The notes below the pieces were generated by a model. It did not search any database, was not told the origin of the DNA, and worked only from the letters and a program-made list of their open reading frames with translations. DNA of 64,000 nucleotides from Pseudocolwellia sp. AS88 (GTDB lineage Bacteria > Pseudomonadota > Gammaproteobacteria > Enterobacterales > Alteromonadaceae), in assembly GCF_030551755.1 (NCBI RefSeq), contig NZ_JAUPEC010000013.1, positions 51,697 to 115,696 of the forward strand, written 5' to 3'. The translations under genes were made by a program, and so were the position numbers. This document shows positions 1-9,063 of the stretch, in pieces; the stretch's first letter is position 1; each line of letters starts with the position of its first letter.

Positions 1-46
1 ATGAGTTAAATTTTATTAGTAATTATTGCAATGGATTAAAAACATC

Positions 47-70
47 TTCAACCGAGTTCAGGTTAATTAA
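47..70 (-). repeat. solitary REP-like terminal unit
   Basis: On the minus strand this reads TTAATTAACCTGAACTCGG and then TTGAA. It closely matches the terminal inverted repeat of the two 235-bp elements at 24035 and 62612. The sequence to its left (1-46) resembles the inner flank of those elements only weakly, so it is either a solitary unit or a decayed end of a copy lying partly outside the window. It sits beyond the leuD terminator. Confidence 0.5.
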
Positions 71-160
71 CCGATAAAGAATGTCGTCTACATTTCAAAA
101 TAATAGTTTTATCTTGAAGCTCTCCTAACTATTCTTTACTCATATCTTAAAAATACAACA

Positions 161-190
161 AAAAAAATCACACGCTAAAGGTGTGATTTT
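161..190 (-). terminator. Rho-independent terminator of leuCD
   Basis: A perfect 10-bp stem (164-173 paired with 181-190, AAAATCACAC/GTGTGATTTT) with a 7-base loop lies 40 bases past the leuD stop. Read on the minus strand it is followed by a run of seven T. It closes the leuCD transcript. Confidence 0.85.
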
Positions 191-229
191 ATAGAATGAG
201 TAAAACGAATTGCTTAAACTTTTATTTGC

Positions 230-880
230 TTAAACTTCTATTTTCTTGAACAACCAAGGTTCTCTTTCTTCAAGTAAATCTTCAAAGTTATGAATAGCAT
301 CAGAATGAGCAAGAGTTAAGGCGATATCATCTTTACCTTGTAATAGGTTTTGACGACGCCCTTCATCCATAGTGAACGAGGCAATTTTTTCATCACCTAA
401 ATGCACTTCACATTTTTCTAGATCAATACTTAATACCAAGTCATCTGCAGCTGTACAACGCTCAAATAAATCGTCAACTATAGCTTCGGATAAGGTAATA
501 GGTAAAATGCCATTTTTATTACAGTTGTTATAGAATATATCTGCAAAGCTAGGAGCGATTAACGCTCGGATCCCGTAATCTCTAAACGCCCATGCAGCAT
601 GTTCCCTGCTTGAACCACAGCCAAAGTTATCACGTGCTAATAAGATGCTAGCACCTTGGTATTCTGGTTTATTAAGAATAAAGTCAGGGTTAATTCTACG
701 GGTTTTAATATCGGTAGTTACGGAGCCTTCATCAAGGTAACGAAAGTCATCAAATAACCAATCGCCGTAACCAAACTTGCTGATAGATTTAAGGTATTGT
801 TTAGGCAAGATAGCATCGGTATCAACGTTGTTACGATCAAATGGCAACACTTTACCTGTATGAGATGTAAAAGCTTGCAT
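230..880 (-). CDS. leuD: 3-isopropylmalate dehydratase small subunit
   Basis: Swivel-domain subunit of isopropylmalate isomerase, which with LeuC converts 2-isopropylmalate to 3-isopropylmalate in leucine synthesis (cytoplasm). The protein has 216 residues, about the family length. It shows the N-terminal family pattern (TGKVLPFDRNNVDTDAILPK) and the conserved GCGSSREH loop at residues 87-94 that helps shape the active site with LeuC. A strong Shine-Dalgarno AAGGAGG lies 9 bases before the ATG, inside the end of leuC. The gap to leuC is two bases, so the genes are translationally coupled. It ends the operon before a clear terminator. Confidence 0.97.
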   Translation of the reverse strand: MQAFTSHTGKVLPFDRNNVDTDAILPKQYLKSISKFGYGDWLFDDFRYLDEGSVTTDIKTRRINPDFILNKPEYQGASILLARDNFGCGSSREHAAWAFRDYGIRALIAPSFADIFYNNCNKNGILPITLSEAIVDDLFERCTAADDLVLSIDLEKCEVHLGDEKIASFTMDEGRRQNLLQGKDDIALTLAHSDAIHNFEDLLEEREPWLFKKIEV

Positions 881-882
881 AA

Positions 883-2298
883 TTATATGCCTCCTTGGGT
901 AATATCAACAAAATGACCAGCGATTGCCGCTGCTGCAGCCATTGCAGGACTCACTAAATGTGTTCTACCTCCACTGCCTTGACGCCCTTCAAAATTACGA
1001 TTTGACGTTGATGCACAATGCTCTTTCGCCATTAATCTATCGGCATTCATAGCTAAACACATTGAACAACCTGGTTCACGCCACTCAAAACCAGCATCTA
1101 AAATAATTTTATCTAAACCTTCTTTTTCGGCTTGCTGCTTTACTAAACCAGAGCCAGGTACAACCATGGCTTGGGTTATACTTTTAGCTACTTTTTTGCC
1201 ATTAACGACTTTAGCGACAGCACGAATATCTTCAATACGTGAATTAGTACAAGAGCCTATAAATATACGGTCTAAATAGATATCGCTTATGGCTTGTCCT
1301 GCTTTTAAGCCCATGTAATTAAGAGCGTTTTGGTAATCAACAGCTTTTGTACCAAAGTCTTTAGGATCGGGTACACAAGTATCAACAGCAGTAACCATTT
1401 CCGGAGAGGTTCCCCAGCTAACTTGTGGTTTTATATCGGCAGCGTTAAAACGGTATTCAATATCAAATATGGCGCCATCATCACTGTGTAAATCTTTCCA
1501 GATAGATATTGCTTGCTGCCATTCATCACCTTTTGGTGCATAAGGTCGACCTTCAATATAATCTTCAGTGACTTGATCGTAAGCCACTAAACCTGCGCGT
1601 GCGCCAGCTTCGATCGCCATATTACATAAGCTCATTCGGCCTTCCATGGTTAAACCACGAACTGCGCTACCTGCAAATTCAATGGTAAAACCTGTTCCGC
1701 CAGCCGTACCAATTTGACCAATTACGTATAAAACAACATCTTTGGCGGTAACACCAAAAGAAAGCTCGCCATTCACTTCAATTAATAAGTTTTTAGCTTT
1801 ACGTTGTAATAAACATTGAGTCGCCAATACATGTTCAACTTCAGAGGTTCCAATACCTACACCGAGTGCGGCGAAAGCTCCATGAGTTGCGGTATGCGAG
1901 TCACCACAAACAACGGTAGTGCCGGGTAAAGTTAAACCTTGCTCTGGTGCAATAACATGCACAATGCCTTGGCGAATGTCGGTAAGTTGAAACTGAGGAA
2001 CATCAAATGCATTACAGTTATCATCTAATGTTTTAACTTGTATACGCGATGTTTCATCTTCAATGCCTGCAATACCAGCTGCTCGATTTGTAGTAGGTAC
2101 ATTATGATCAGGTGTGGCAATAATAGATGATAAACGCCAAGGTTTTCTGTTTTCAGCACGCAAACCTTCAAAAGCTTGTGCTGAAGATACTTCGTGAACA
2201 ATGTGACGATCTATATAGATCAAAGACATTCCGTCGTCATAAGTTTTTACGCAACGACGTTCCCATAATTTGTCGTATAAAGTTTTTGCTGAACTCAT
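883..2298 (-). CDS. leuC: 3-isopropylmalate dehydratase large subunit
   Basis: Aconitase-family large subunit of isopropylmalate isomerase, carrying the [4Fe-4S] cluster. The cluster ligands are visible: Cys349 in IGSCTNSR, and Cys411 and Cys414 in GCSMC (numbered from the chosen start). The ATG at 2298 is chosen because it gives the usual N-terminus [12 protein letters not shown], 471 residues, and has GGAGAG about eight bases upstream; an in-frame GTG at 2316 would add six residues without family support. leuC and leuD form a two-gene unit. leuA and leuB, usually beside them, are absent here, since the next gene upstream is an unrelated hydantoinase subunit. Confidence 0.97.
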   Translation of the reverse strand: MSSAKTLYDKLWERRCVKTYDDGMSLIYIDRHIVHEVSSAQAFEGLRAENRKPWRLSSIIATPDHNVPTTNRAAGIAGIEDETSRIQVKTLDDNCNAFDVPQFQLTDIRQGIVHVIAPEQGLTLPGTTVVCGDSHTATHGAFAALGVGIGTSEVEHVLATQCLLQRKAKNLLIEVNGELSFGVTAKDVVLYVIGQIGTAGGTGFTIEFAGSAVRGLTMEGRMSLCNMAIEAGARAGLVAYDQVTEDYIEGRPYAPKGDEWQQAISIWKDLHSDDGAIFDIEYRFNAADIKPQVSWGTSPEMVTAVDTCVPDPKDFGTKAVDYQNALNYMGLKAGQAISDIYLDRIFIGSCTNSRIEDIRAVAKVVNGKKVAKSITQAMVVPGSGLVKQQAEKEGLDKIILDAGFEWREPGCSMCLAMNADRLMAKEHCASTSNRNFEGRQGSGGRTHLVSPAMAAAAAIAGHFVDITQGGI

Positions 2299-2363
2299 GT
2301 TTCTCTCTCCAAACACCGTAGATAAATTACGGGCTAGGTTAATTTAGTTTTTATAAGAATATT

Positions 2364-2385
2364 ATCGCCGACGACTGCCGGCGAT
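2364..2385 (-). terminator. possible hairpin terminator after hydantoinase operon
   Basis: A perfect 7-bp stem ATCGCCG/CGGCGAT with an 8-base loop lies 43 bases past the hyuB stop on the minus strand. A second palindrome (AATTAGAAGATTTTCTAATT) lies between it and hyuB. The T-tract after the stem is poor, so it may be only a weak terminator; any leuCD promoter would have to share this 129-base gap (2299-2427). Confidence 0.4.
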
Positions 2386-2427
2386 TATTTGGATAATTAG
2401 AAGATTTTCTAATTAAGTTTTAGCTTT

Positions 2428-4287
2428 TTATTTTCTAAAAGATGGTGTGATTGGCGGCTCGAGATGTGTTTCTTCTAAACAACGCGCTTTAATTTCTTCA
2501 ATCGTACCGCCGTGGTTAAATAAAGGTATTTCACCACGCTCACTGATCAACTTACTACGTAATGCTGCTGTAGCTGCTTCATCAACAGCACCATCAATAA
2601 CAATTACACCGTAAGCTTTAGCGCCTTCAACCGTTGCTAGATTACGATTTATATCGTCTAGTACCAGCTGAGGTTCACGCTCGTATGGGTCACCCCAACC
2701 GCCGCCGCCCCAGGTATTAAAGTATAATAAGTCGCCGGCTTTAACTTTTACGTTTTCACATTTAGACGGTAACCATTCTTCACTACCATCTGCACGCACC
2801 ATACGTTTATTTGAACGCATGCCAGGATCACCACCGTTAACTCCCCAAGGATGCACTAACCAGCGATCATCATGGATAGCAATTTGACCATCACATAAGA
2901 AACGATACGCAACACTTAAGCCGTTACCACCACGATGTAAACCAGCACCACCTGAGTCAGGAATAGTTTCATAGTTTTCAATACGCATTGGGAAGTATGA
3001 TTCAATGAACTCATTTGGTACGTTAGTAAAACCTGGCCACAATGAATGACCATCAGGACCATCGCCCACTGGGCGTCCAGGAATACCACCAAAACCAATT
3101 TGGAATAACTGGAACCATTCGTTATTGTCGTCATAACCTGAGTAGAATAAATGTGGAGAATCAGAGAATCCCGCAGCATTTAACATTTCTTTTGGAGCCC
3201 CCATACCTAATAAAGCGCCTAGAATATCGAAGATACGACCTAATGCATGTGTACGACCCGATAATGCTGCTGGGTATTTAGGCTTAAGTAATGTGCCTTC
3301 AGGAATACGCACATCAACAAGGTCATAAAAACCATCATTAAAGATAATTTGAGGATCGACCACGTTAATGGTGAATGATCCAAAGAACATTTTGAACATG
3401 TCTTCATTCAAATAAAAGTTAACTGAGCTTTGTGCTTGAGGATCTGTACCATCAAAGTCGAAAATAACCTTTTCGCCCTCACGCCACATTTTACAATTGA
3501 TCTTGTAAGGACCCATGCCCATGCCGTCATCACATAAGTAATCAGCAAATTCACGAGGTTCTTCAGGAATGAACATTTTGATGATTTGACCCATCGCCAT
3601 TTTGTTTCGTTCTAGCATGATCTGCATGGTTGAATCGAACACATCATCACTAAAACGTTCAGCAAGTTCATTACAACGTAGTGCTGCAGTTTTACAAGCT
3701 GCAACTAAGGCATTTAAATCGAAACGGTTCCACTGTGGCGTTCTTACGTTATGCAGAATAAGTTCTAATACTTCTTCTTGTAAAACACCTTTTTTGTAAA
3801 GTTTAACAGGTGGAATTCTTACGCCTTCTTGGAATATAGTTGTTGCTTCAATTGGCATTGAACCAGGTACCATACCACCGTTATCAGACATATGACCAAA
3901 CATAGCAGACCAAGCGATATGACGACCATCTTTAAATACAGGCACTAATACTAACCAGTCATTAAGATGCGAAACAGCCGCATTACACATATACGGATCA
4001 TTGGTTAAAATGATATCGCCTTCTTCTAATGTCCCGTCGTAAGCGTCGGTAAAACCATTAATAAAAGACCCCATTTGACCAACAACCATTTTACCTTCGC
4101 GATTAGCGATAAGTGGGAAACAGTCACCTTGCTCACGAATACCTGGAGACATGGCGGTACGGAATAAAACCGCATCCATTTCTTCACGCGCATTTCGTAA
4201 TGCATTTTCAATAATATCTACCGTTACACCATCTACATCAACACGTTGTAGGCGGGTTGGGTTTGTTTCTATAATCTGAGCAGTCAT
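2428..4287 (-). CDS. hydantoinase B/oxoprolinase-family subunit
   Basis: Member of the HyuB/oxoprolinase C-terminal family, the partner of HyuA-type ATPases in enzymes such as N-methylhydantoinase, 5-oxoprolinase, caprolactamase and acetone/acetophenone carboxylases. The 619 residues cover the family core: an early VTVDIIENALRNAREEMDAV helix, the TNDPY...AVSHLNDW segment around residues 100-115 where metal-linked residues sit in relatives, and the C-terminal glycine-rich NTWGGGGWGDPYER region. It is slightly longer than many homologues because of a C-terminal tail. It follows the HyuA-type gene after 14 bases, so both are surely co-transcribed. The substrate cannot be read from sequence; an amide or lactam hydrolase is as likely as a carboxylase, and no third carboxylase subunit is present. 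Confidence 0.9.
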   Translation of the reverse strand: MTAQIIETNPTRLQRVDVDGVTVDIIENALRNAREEMDAVLFRTAMSPGIREQGDCFPLIANREGKMVVGQMGSFINGFTDAYDGTLEEGDIILTNDPYMCNAAVSHLNDWLVLVPVFKDGRHIAWSAMFGHMSDNGGMVPGSMPIEATTIFQEGVRIPPVKLYKKGVLQEEVLELILHNVRTPQWNRFDLNALVAACKTAALRCNELAERFSDDVFDSTMQIMLERNKMAMGQIIKMFIPEEPREFADYLCDDGMGMGPYKINCKMWREGEKVIFDFDGTDPQAQSSVNFYLNEDMFKMFFGSFTINVVDPQIIFNDGFYDLVDVRIPEGTLLKPKYPAALSGRTHALGRIFDILGALLGMGAPKEMLNAAGFSDSPHLFYSGYDDNNEWFQLFQIGFGGIPGRPVGDGPDGHSLWPGFTNVPNEFIESYFPMRIENYETIPDSGGAGLHRGGNGLSVAYRFLCDGQIAIHDDRWLVHPWGVNGGDPGMRSNKRMVRADGSEEWLPSKCENVKVKAGDLLYFNTWGGGGWGDPYEREPQLVLDDINRNLATVEGAKAYGVIVIDGAVDEAATAALRSKLISERGEIPLFNHGGTIEEIKARCLEETHLEPPITPSFRK

Positions 4288-4301
4288 TTTTATATCCCCA
4301 C

Positions 4302-6362
4302 TTATTTCACTGGATTGATTAACAGATTGCCAACCGCGTCAATATTCGCCTGATAACCAGGTAAAACAACAGTAGTTGAGTCCATTTCACTCACAATAGC
4401 AGGACCTGCTACAACGAGTTTTTGGTGCAATTTACTACGATCATATAAAGCACCTTCATGCCACTGACCTTCGTAGAAGAAACGTGTATTTTGAATTTTA
4501 CAATCTTCTAATGTGAAGTTTTCTTCACCTTGTAAACGCTCTGCTATCTCACCAGAAACCGCTTTAACAACGGCTCTGATCATTAATATTTCATGACCAT
4601 CATCTAGTTTAAAAGTGAAAAGCTTTTCGTGCTCATCATCAAAATGCCCCGTTAATAAAGCTAAACCTTGGTCTTTCAAATCTTGCTCTGTAAAGTCAAC
4701 ACTGATTTCAAATGCTTGACCTGCGTAACGTAAGTCAGCTTGGAAGGTAACTTCTAAGTCAGCTTCAGCAATACCATCAGCAATAAGAGATTCCGAAGCA
4801 CGACTTCTTAATTCAGCTAAATCGTTAAGTAGAACATCTGCTGTAGTTTTTTGAGCTAGAGTAAGATAAGTACGTGTAGCTTCATCTTGAACTTGAGTTG
4901 TAGCATCACCGTAAGCACAAAGTACACCCGGACCTGGCGGTACAATAACAGGCCATGCGTCAGTTAAAATACCTAAGGCATTAGCATGTAATGGGCCAGC
5001 GCCACCAAAACCAACAAGTGCAAAATCTCGTGGGTCGTAACCTTGCTCAACAGAGACTAAACGTAAAGCACCAAACATAGCTTCATTAGCAATTTTGATA
5101 ATACCTTCAGCAGCTTCCATGGTATCTATCCCCATAGCGTCAGCTACTTTTTTCACTGCAGTAACAGCAGCTTCACGGTCTATCGCCATCGCGCCACCTA
5201 ATTGTGCATCAGAAGGCAAGTAACCCAATACAACGTTAGCGTCACACACTGTTGGCTCTGTGCCGCCTTTCATGTAAGCAGCAGGACCAGGAACAGCACC
5301 CGCTGATTCTGGACCAACACGTAAGGCTTTCGTTAGTTCAGGCACAAATGCGATTGAGCCACCACCAGCACCTACTGTACGAACATCAACTGAAGGCGCA
5401 CGTACACGTACATCGCCAACAATAGTTTCGCGACGCACTTTAGCTTTGGAGTTTTGAATTAAGGCAACATCGGTAGACGTACCACCCATGTCGAAAGTAA
5501 GAATATTGTCATAACCTGCACGACTACAGAAATAGATAGCACCTGCTACACCACCTGCTGGGCCTGACATTAATAAGTTAACAGGTGAATCACCTGAAGC
5601 ACGACCTGACGCTAAGCCCCCATCTGAACGAAGAATAGATAATTGAACGTCATCTCCCATACGTGCTTTAAGTGCTTGTTGTAAATTGTTAACGTATTTA
5701 GCGACTTCTGGACGAACATATGAGTTAACTACAGTAGTTTCTGTACGTTCATATTCCTGCATTTCAGGAACAACTTCGCTTGATATTGAGATTGGCATAT
5801 CGCCAAAAATTTCTTGAGCAATCGCTTTAGCACGTTGTTCATGCTTATCGCTTAAGTAAGAATTAATAAAACAGATGGTAAGAGCTTCTACTTCACCTTT
5901 ATCAGCAAGCTTTTGCATATCAACACGCAAAGCGGCTTCATCTAAATCTCTTACCACATTACCTTTAGCATCAATACGCTCATCAGCGCCTATGGTTAAT
6001 TCTAATGTTGCAAGTAAAGGTTTTTTAACGAAACTTACCCAACCACCTAAACCACCAGGACAAAAAGAGCGGGCAACTTGTAAAGTTTGTTCATAACCTT
6101 TAGTCGTTACTAGGCCTACCTTAGCTCCTTTACCTGTTAAAACAGCATTGGTTGCTACTGTAGTACCATGCATAACACGTTTAATATCGGTAGGCGTTAC
6201 ACCTGATTCATCACAAATTCGTGCAATACCATTTAATACACCTACAGAAGAGTCGTGTGGTGTAGAAGGCACTTTAGCAGTGTAAGTTTGGCCGGTCTGT
6301 TCATTGATGAGTAGCAAATCGGTAAAAGTGCCCCCAACGTCAACGCCTAAACGATAACTCAT
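4302..6362 (-). CDS. hydantoinase A/oxoprolinase-family ATPase subunit
   Basis: The ATP-using subunit of a two-part hydantoinase/oxoprolinase-type enzyme, 686 residues. The N-terminus has the actin-like phosphate-binding motif LGVDVGGTFTD (residues 5-15), followed by HGTTVATNAVLTGKGAKVGLVTTKG. The second phosphate loop LTFDMGGTSTDVAL and the late GFGGAGPLHA motif are all intact. In relatives this subunit activates a cyclic amide (or a ketone together with bicarbonate) by phosphorylation. It heads a two-gene minus-strand operon and diverges across 402 bases from a methyltransferase gene. The reaction is unknown; N-methylhydantoinase-like is only a family label. Confidence 0.9.
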   Translation of the reverse strand: MSYRLGVDVGGTFTDLLLINEQTGQTYTAKVPSTPHDSSVGVLNGIARICDESGVTPTDIKRVMHGTTVATNAVLTGKGAKVGLVTTKGYEQTLQVARSFCPGGLGGWVSFVKKPLLATLELTIGADERIDAKGNVVRDLDEAALRVDMQKLADKGEVEALTICFINSYLSDKHEQRAKAIAQEIFGDMPISISSEVVPEMQEYERTETTVVNSYVRPEVAKYVNNLQQALKARMGDDVQLSILRSDGGLASGRASGDSPVNLLMSGPAGGVAGAIYFCSRAGYDNILTFDMGGTSTDVALIQNSKAKVRRETIVGDVRVRAPSVDVRTVGAGGGSIAFVPELTKALRVGPESAGAVPGPAAYMKGGTEPTVCDANVVLGYLPSDAQLGGAMAIDREAAVTAVKKVADAMGIDTMEAAEGIIKIANEAMFGALRLVSVEQGYDPRDFALVGFGGAGPLHANALGILTDAWPVIVPPGPGVLCAYGDATTQVQDEATRTYLTLAQKTTADVLLNDLAELRSRASESLIADGIAEADLEVTFQADLRYAGQAFEISVDFTEQDLKDQGLALLTGHFDDEHEKLFTFKLDDGHEILMIRAVVKAVSGEIAERLQGEENFTLEDCKIQNTRFFYEGQWHEGALYDRSKLHQKLVVAGPAIVSEMDSTTVVLPGYQANIDAVGNLLINPVK

Positions 6363-6764
6363 AATTCTTTTCCCCTCAATTTTGGCAAATCCAGGTAATA
6401 ATTGATTAGATAACTGGCATGTCCTCCACGTTTTTTCGATGAGAGAACACTAAAAATCAACCAGTAATGAAAAGGGGTATTTTTATCCACCGCCTCATAT
6501 TGCTAGCCTCAATGAATAAAACACTGAGTTAGTCTTAATTCATCATAGCTAGGCACTTGAGCAGCGCCATGACAAATGTCAACGGTGGAGCTTTTAGGTT
6601 TTATTATAAAAATTCTTCTATTTTTAATTTATGACAATTATCAATGATCTTGGATCTAGGCGAGATTATGGTTAATGAAGTTTAATAAATTATATGAATT
6701 GCAATTAAACTATTAACTCTAAGCCGTATGCAATTTCAGCTGAAAACCAGAAGGAGAAATATTA
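6363..6764. promoter_or_regulatory. divergent intergenic region with candidate operator
   Basis: This 402-base gap must carry the promoters of both the hydantoinase operon (minus) and the methyltransferase operon (plus). A perfect inverted repeat TGACA-AA-TGTCA lies at 6570-6581, and a related sequence TGACAATTATCA follows about 60 bases later, so a shared regulator site is plausible. No regulator gene is adjacent. No open frame with a ribosome binding site was found. Confidence 0.35.
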
Positions 6765-7997
6765 ATGCTCAATTGTTTTCAACAAAATCGACACGATATG
6801 TTACCTAACATCACTCACGATGATGCATCACGTCAAGAGTTTGCTAAAAGCCTTAAAGGCTATATTCAACAATCTATGTTGCCCGGTTTACAGCCTATTT
6901 ATGAAAATCGTGTGGCGAAGAATTTTGAACGTGAATATGGTAGACCACCAGAAAATAGACTCGACATTCGTAAAGGCATGTTGCCTGATAATTACTTCCA
7001 GCTTTATGCTTCTATTAATCGTATTTCTCAAGAGCTTTTATGGGAATCAGTAAACGTTAGTATTGATAGAGAGTTACCTGAATTAATTGAAAAAGCTAAA
7101 GAGTATTCAGCAAGCGCAACGAGTCAGTTAATTATACCTGAAGATTTTGTACCGCCACGTTATGTAAGTGCTTTAGATATTCACTGTATGCCAGGTGGTT
7201 ATTGCTCTGAGGTTACTAAAGATGATGTTGCTGCAGGTGTTCTTTATGACCGTGGTGTTTATCTATATAGCATGGGGTATACAGGCCCTAATAATGATGA
7301 TTTAGGTCGTTCTGTTTGTAACTATTTAAAACGTAACAAGCCTGACTTTAAACCACTAAGAATTTTAGATATGGGCTGTACTGTTGGTCATTCAACTTTA
7401 CCTTATCAAGAGTATTTCCCTGATGCAGAAATTTGGGGAATAGATGTTGGCGCACCTGTTATTCGTTATGCACATGCTCGCGCCAAAGCTATGGGTCACG
7501 ACATTAACTTCGCACAAATGAACGCAGAAGAAACCACTTTCGAAGATGGATATTTTGACTTAGTTGTCAGCCACATAATGTTGCATGAAACCAGTGCGGT
7601 TGCTATGCCTAAAATATTTAAAGAATGTGAAAGACTATTAAAACCAGGCGGCTTAATGATCCATGCTGATTTACCTCCTTTTGACTTAATGGACCCTTTC
7701 ACTCAATTTATTCTTGATAACGAAACTTGGTACAACAACGAGCCTTTCTGGGGTGCTATGCGTGACATGGATCAAATTGAATTAGCTGAAAAAGCAGGAT
7801 TTCCACGTAGCGATGTGCGTTTTGATACTGCACCAATGGCAGTAATGGAGTTTGCTGCTGCAGCCGCGGCTGGATATGACATTGATACGGCAGAAGCTGT
7901 TGCTGACCGAGACTTTACCGCAGGTGAGTTTGCGCCAGGTGGTGGCTGGGAAGTACTTATTGCACAAAAACCTTTAACTAAAAAGGAGGTAGCGTAA
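6765..7997 (+). CDS. class I SAM-dependent methyltransferase with long N-terminal region
   Basis: A 410-residue protein whose second half is a class I SAM methyltransferase: motif I LDMGCTVGHS at 201-210, the acidic strand-2 end GID at 225-227, and the LLKPGGLMIH strand at 291-300. The first roughly 190 residues are a separate, unrecognised region containing ALDIHCMPGGYCSE near 136-149 and may define the substrate. The start is supported by AAGGAG eight bases before the ATG. It overlaps the next gene by one base (TAATG) and diverges from the hydantoinase-type genes. Methylation or demethylation of an N-methylated amide linked to those genes is only a guess. Confidence 0.85.
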   Translation: MLNCFQQNRHDMLPNITHDDASRQEFAKSLKGYIQQSMLPGLQPIYENRVAKNFEREYGRPPENRLDIRKGMLPDNYFQLYASINRISQELLWESVNVSIDRELPELIEKAKEYSASATSQLIIPEDFVPPRYVSALDIHCMPGGYCSEVTKDDVAAGVLYDRGVYLYSMGYTGPNNDDLGRSVCNYLKRNKPDFKPLRILDMGCTVGHSTLPYQEYFPDAEIWGIDVGAPVIRYAHARAKAMGHDINFAQMNAEETTFEDGYFDLVVSHIMLHETSAVAMPKIFKECERLLKPGGLMIHADLPPFDLMDPFTQFILDNETWYNNEPFWGAMRDMDQIELAEKAGFPRSDVRFDTAPMAVMEFAAAAAAGYDIDTAEAVADRDFTAGEFAPGGGWEVLIAQKPLTKKEVA

Positions 7998-8365
7998 TGT
8001 CTGATTATACTGCTGACGATCGTCCACACGTAATACAAGATGCCAAAGGCAAACGCCCACAGTTTTCGAACGATAAAGCCACCGATCAATTGATGTCGAT
8101 GGTAATGGTACTTGCTAGTGAAATTAATGTTCTACACGATAGAATAGATTCGCAAGAACGTGTTGCTAAATTAAATGGCTTAGACCTAAGCGCTGGTATT
8201 GAAAAACTAGAGCTTGATGAAGCAGCATTACAAGAACGTGAACAATGGCGTCAAGACTTTATGGGGAGATTGTTTTATGTCTCACGTAAAGAAGCTAATG
8301 AAGCTGCTAACAATCAAACAACTCAAGGCTTTCATACAATAATTGAAGATATAGCGAAAAAATAA
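7997..8365 (+). CDS. small helical protein coupled to methyltransferase
   Basis: I do not recognise this 122-residue protein. It is charged and predicted mostly helical. A heptad-like stretch from about 30 to 60 (MSMVMVLASEINVLHDRIDSQERVAKLNG) suggests a short coiled coil, and a second helix runs near 70-100. There is no signal peptide or membrane segment. A strong AAAGGAGGT lies just before its ATG, which overlaps the methyltransferase stop codon by one base, so the two proteins are probably made in matched amounts and may form a complex. A terminator follows at 8423. Confidence 0.8.
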   Translation: MSDYTADDRPHVIQDAKGKRPQFSNDKATDQLMSMVMVLASEINVLHDRIDSQERVAKLNGLDLSAGIEKLELDEAALQEREQWRQDFMGRLFYVSRKEANEAANNQTTQGFHTIIEDIAKK

Positions 8366-8422
8366 ACGCTTAACTTTATCTATATCTCAATATTAGATTA
8401 TCACTGAAAATTATGCCTTACC

Positions 8423-8452
8423 AAGCCAGTTATCTTGATAACTGGCTTTTTT
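8423..8452 (+). terminator. Rho-independent terminator after methyltransferase operon
   Basis: Stem AGCCAGTTAT/ATAACTGGCT (8424-8433 with 8438-8447), loop CTTG, followed by six T. It closes the plus-strand methyltransferase unit. Confidence 0.9.
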
Positions 8453-8545
8453 GTGGATGATTATAAACACTAGTGTTTTGATCTTCTGTATAAAGTGCTT
8501 AATTTTTGAGAGAATAAGAATATAAGCTATTGAAAAAGGATTTTT

Positions 8546-8821
8546 ATGAAATCTGAAAGTGAAAAGTTAATAAAAAAACACCATGAACTTATTCACACAG
8601 ATAACCTTAAGGTTATCTCTCATGTTCAAAGAGAAGAAGATGATTGGTTTATTAATACGTTAATGTTTGAAAACATTGATGTGCCTTTTAAATATAAACG
8701 CAAACAGCTTTATAAATCGTTAATCAATAATAGAGTTAATGTGACTTATTATGTGAGTAAAGAAGAAGTTGCAGGATTTGAAATTGAGATAATGAACATC
8801 GTAAGAATAAAAGTAAGTTAA
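8546..8821 (+). CDS. small hypothetical protein
   Basis: A 91-residue, basic and charged soluble protein that I do not recognise. It opens with a lysine/glutamate-rich helix (MKSESEKLIKKHHELI), followed by alternating strand-like segments (LKVISHVQREEDDWFINTLMF). AAAGGA lies a few bases before the ATG. It stands alone between the terminator at 8423 and the Yip1 gene, so it is likely a single-gene transcript. No membrane segment or signal is seen. Confidence 0.6.
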   Translation: MKSESEKLIKKHHELIHTDNLKVISHVQREEDDWFINTLMFENIDVPFKYKRKQLYKSLINNRVNVTYYVSKEEVAGFEIEIMNIVRIKVS

Positions 8822-8904
8822 CATGAACAGCTTAAAAGCCTCTAAAACCTATAGATTAAAGCATACTTAAAAGATCTGTTCTTAGATTATTTTATCAACA
8901 TTTC

Positions 8905-8933
8905 TTGACCTTTGAGCGTCTATCTTACATAAA
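8905..8933 (+). promoter_or_regulatory. candidate sigma70 promoter of Yip1 gene
   Basis: TTGACC (8905-8910) and CATAAA (8928-8933) are separated by 17 bases. The spot lies about 130 bases before the Yip1-family gene. The rest of the gap 8822-9063 holds only AT-rich sequence with repeated ACAATAA words. Confidence 0.45.
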
Positions 8934-9063
8934 TAAGAGTGTAAGACTCGATAACAATAAGAACTAAATAACAATAATTAGACAATAATAACTATTTATT
9001 CAACATCACTAACCGACATTGAGTTGAGTTATCCTCTGTTCGGCACTGTGGAAGGAGATTACG

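Noticed and set aside
2364..2417. Palindromes before leuC as a leucine attenuator or leader peptide
   Set aside because: No short frame with leucine codons was found, and the hairpin fits better as the end of the hydantoinase operon.
4302..6362. Acetone carboxylase subunits
   Set aside because: The acetone carboxylase gamma subunit gene and its activator are absent, and the family covers many reactions; only a general call is safe.
8940..9000. Repeated ACAATAA words as a CRISPR-like or iteron array
   Set aside because: Units are short and irregular in length and spacing; ordinary AT-rich simple sequence.
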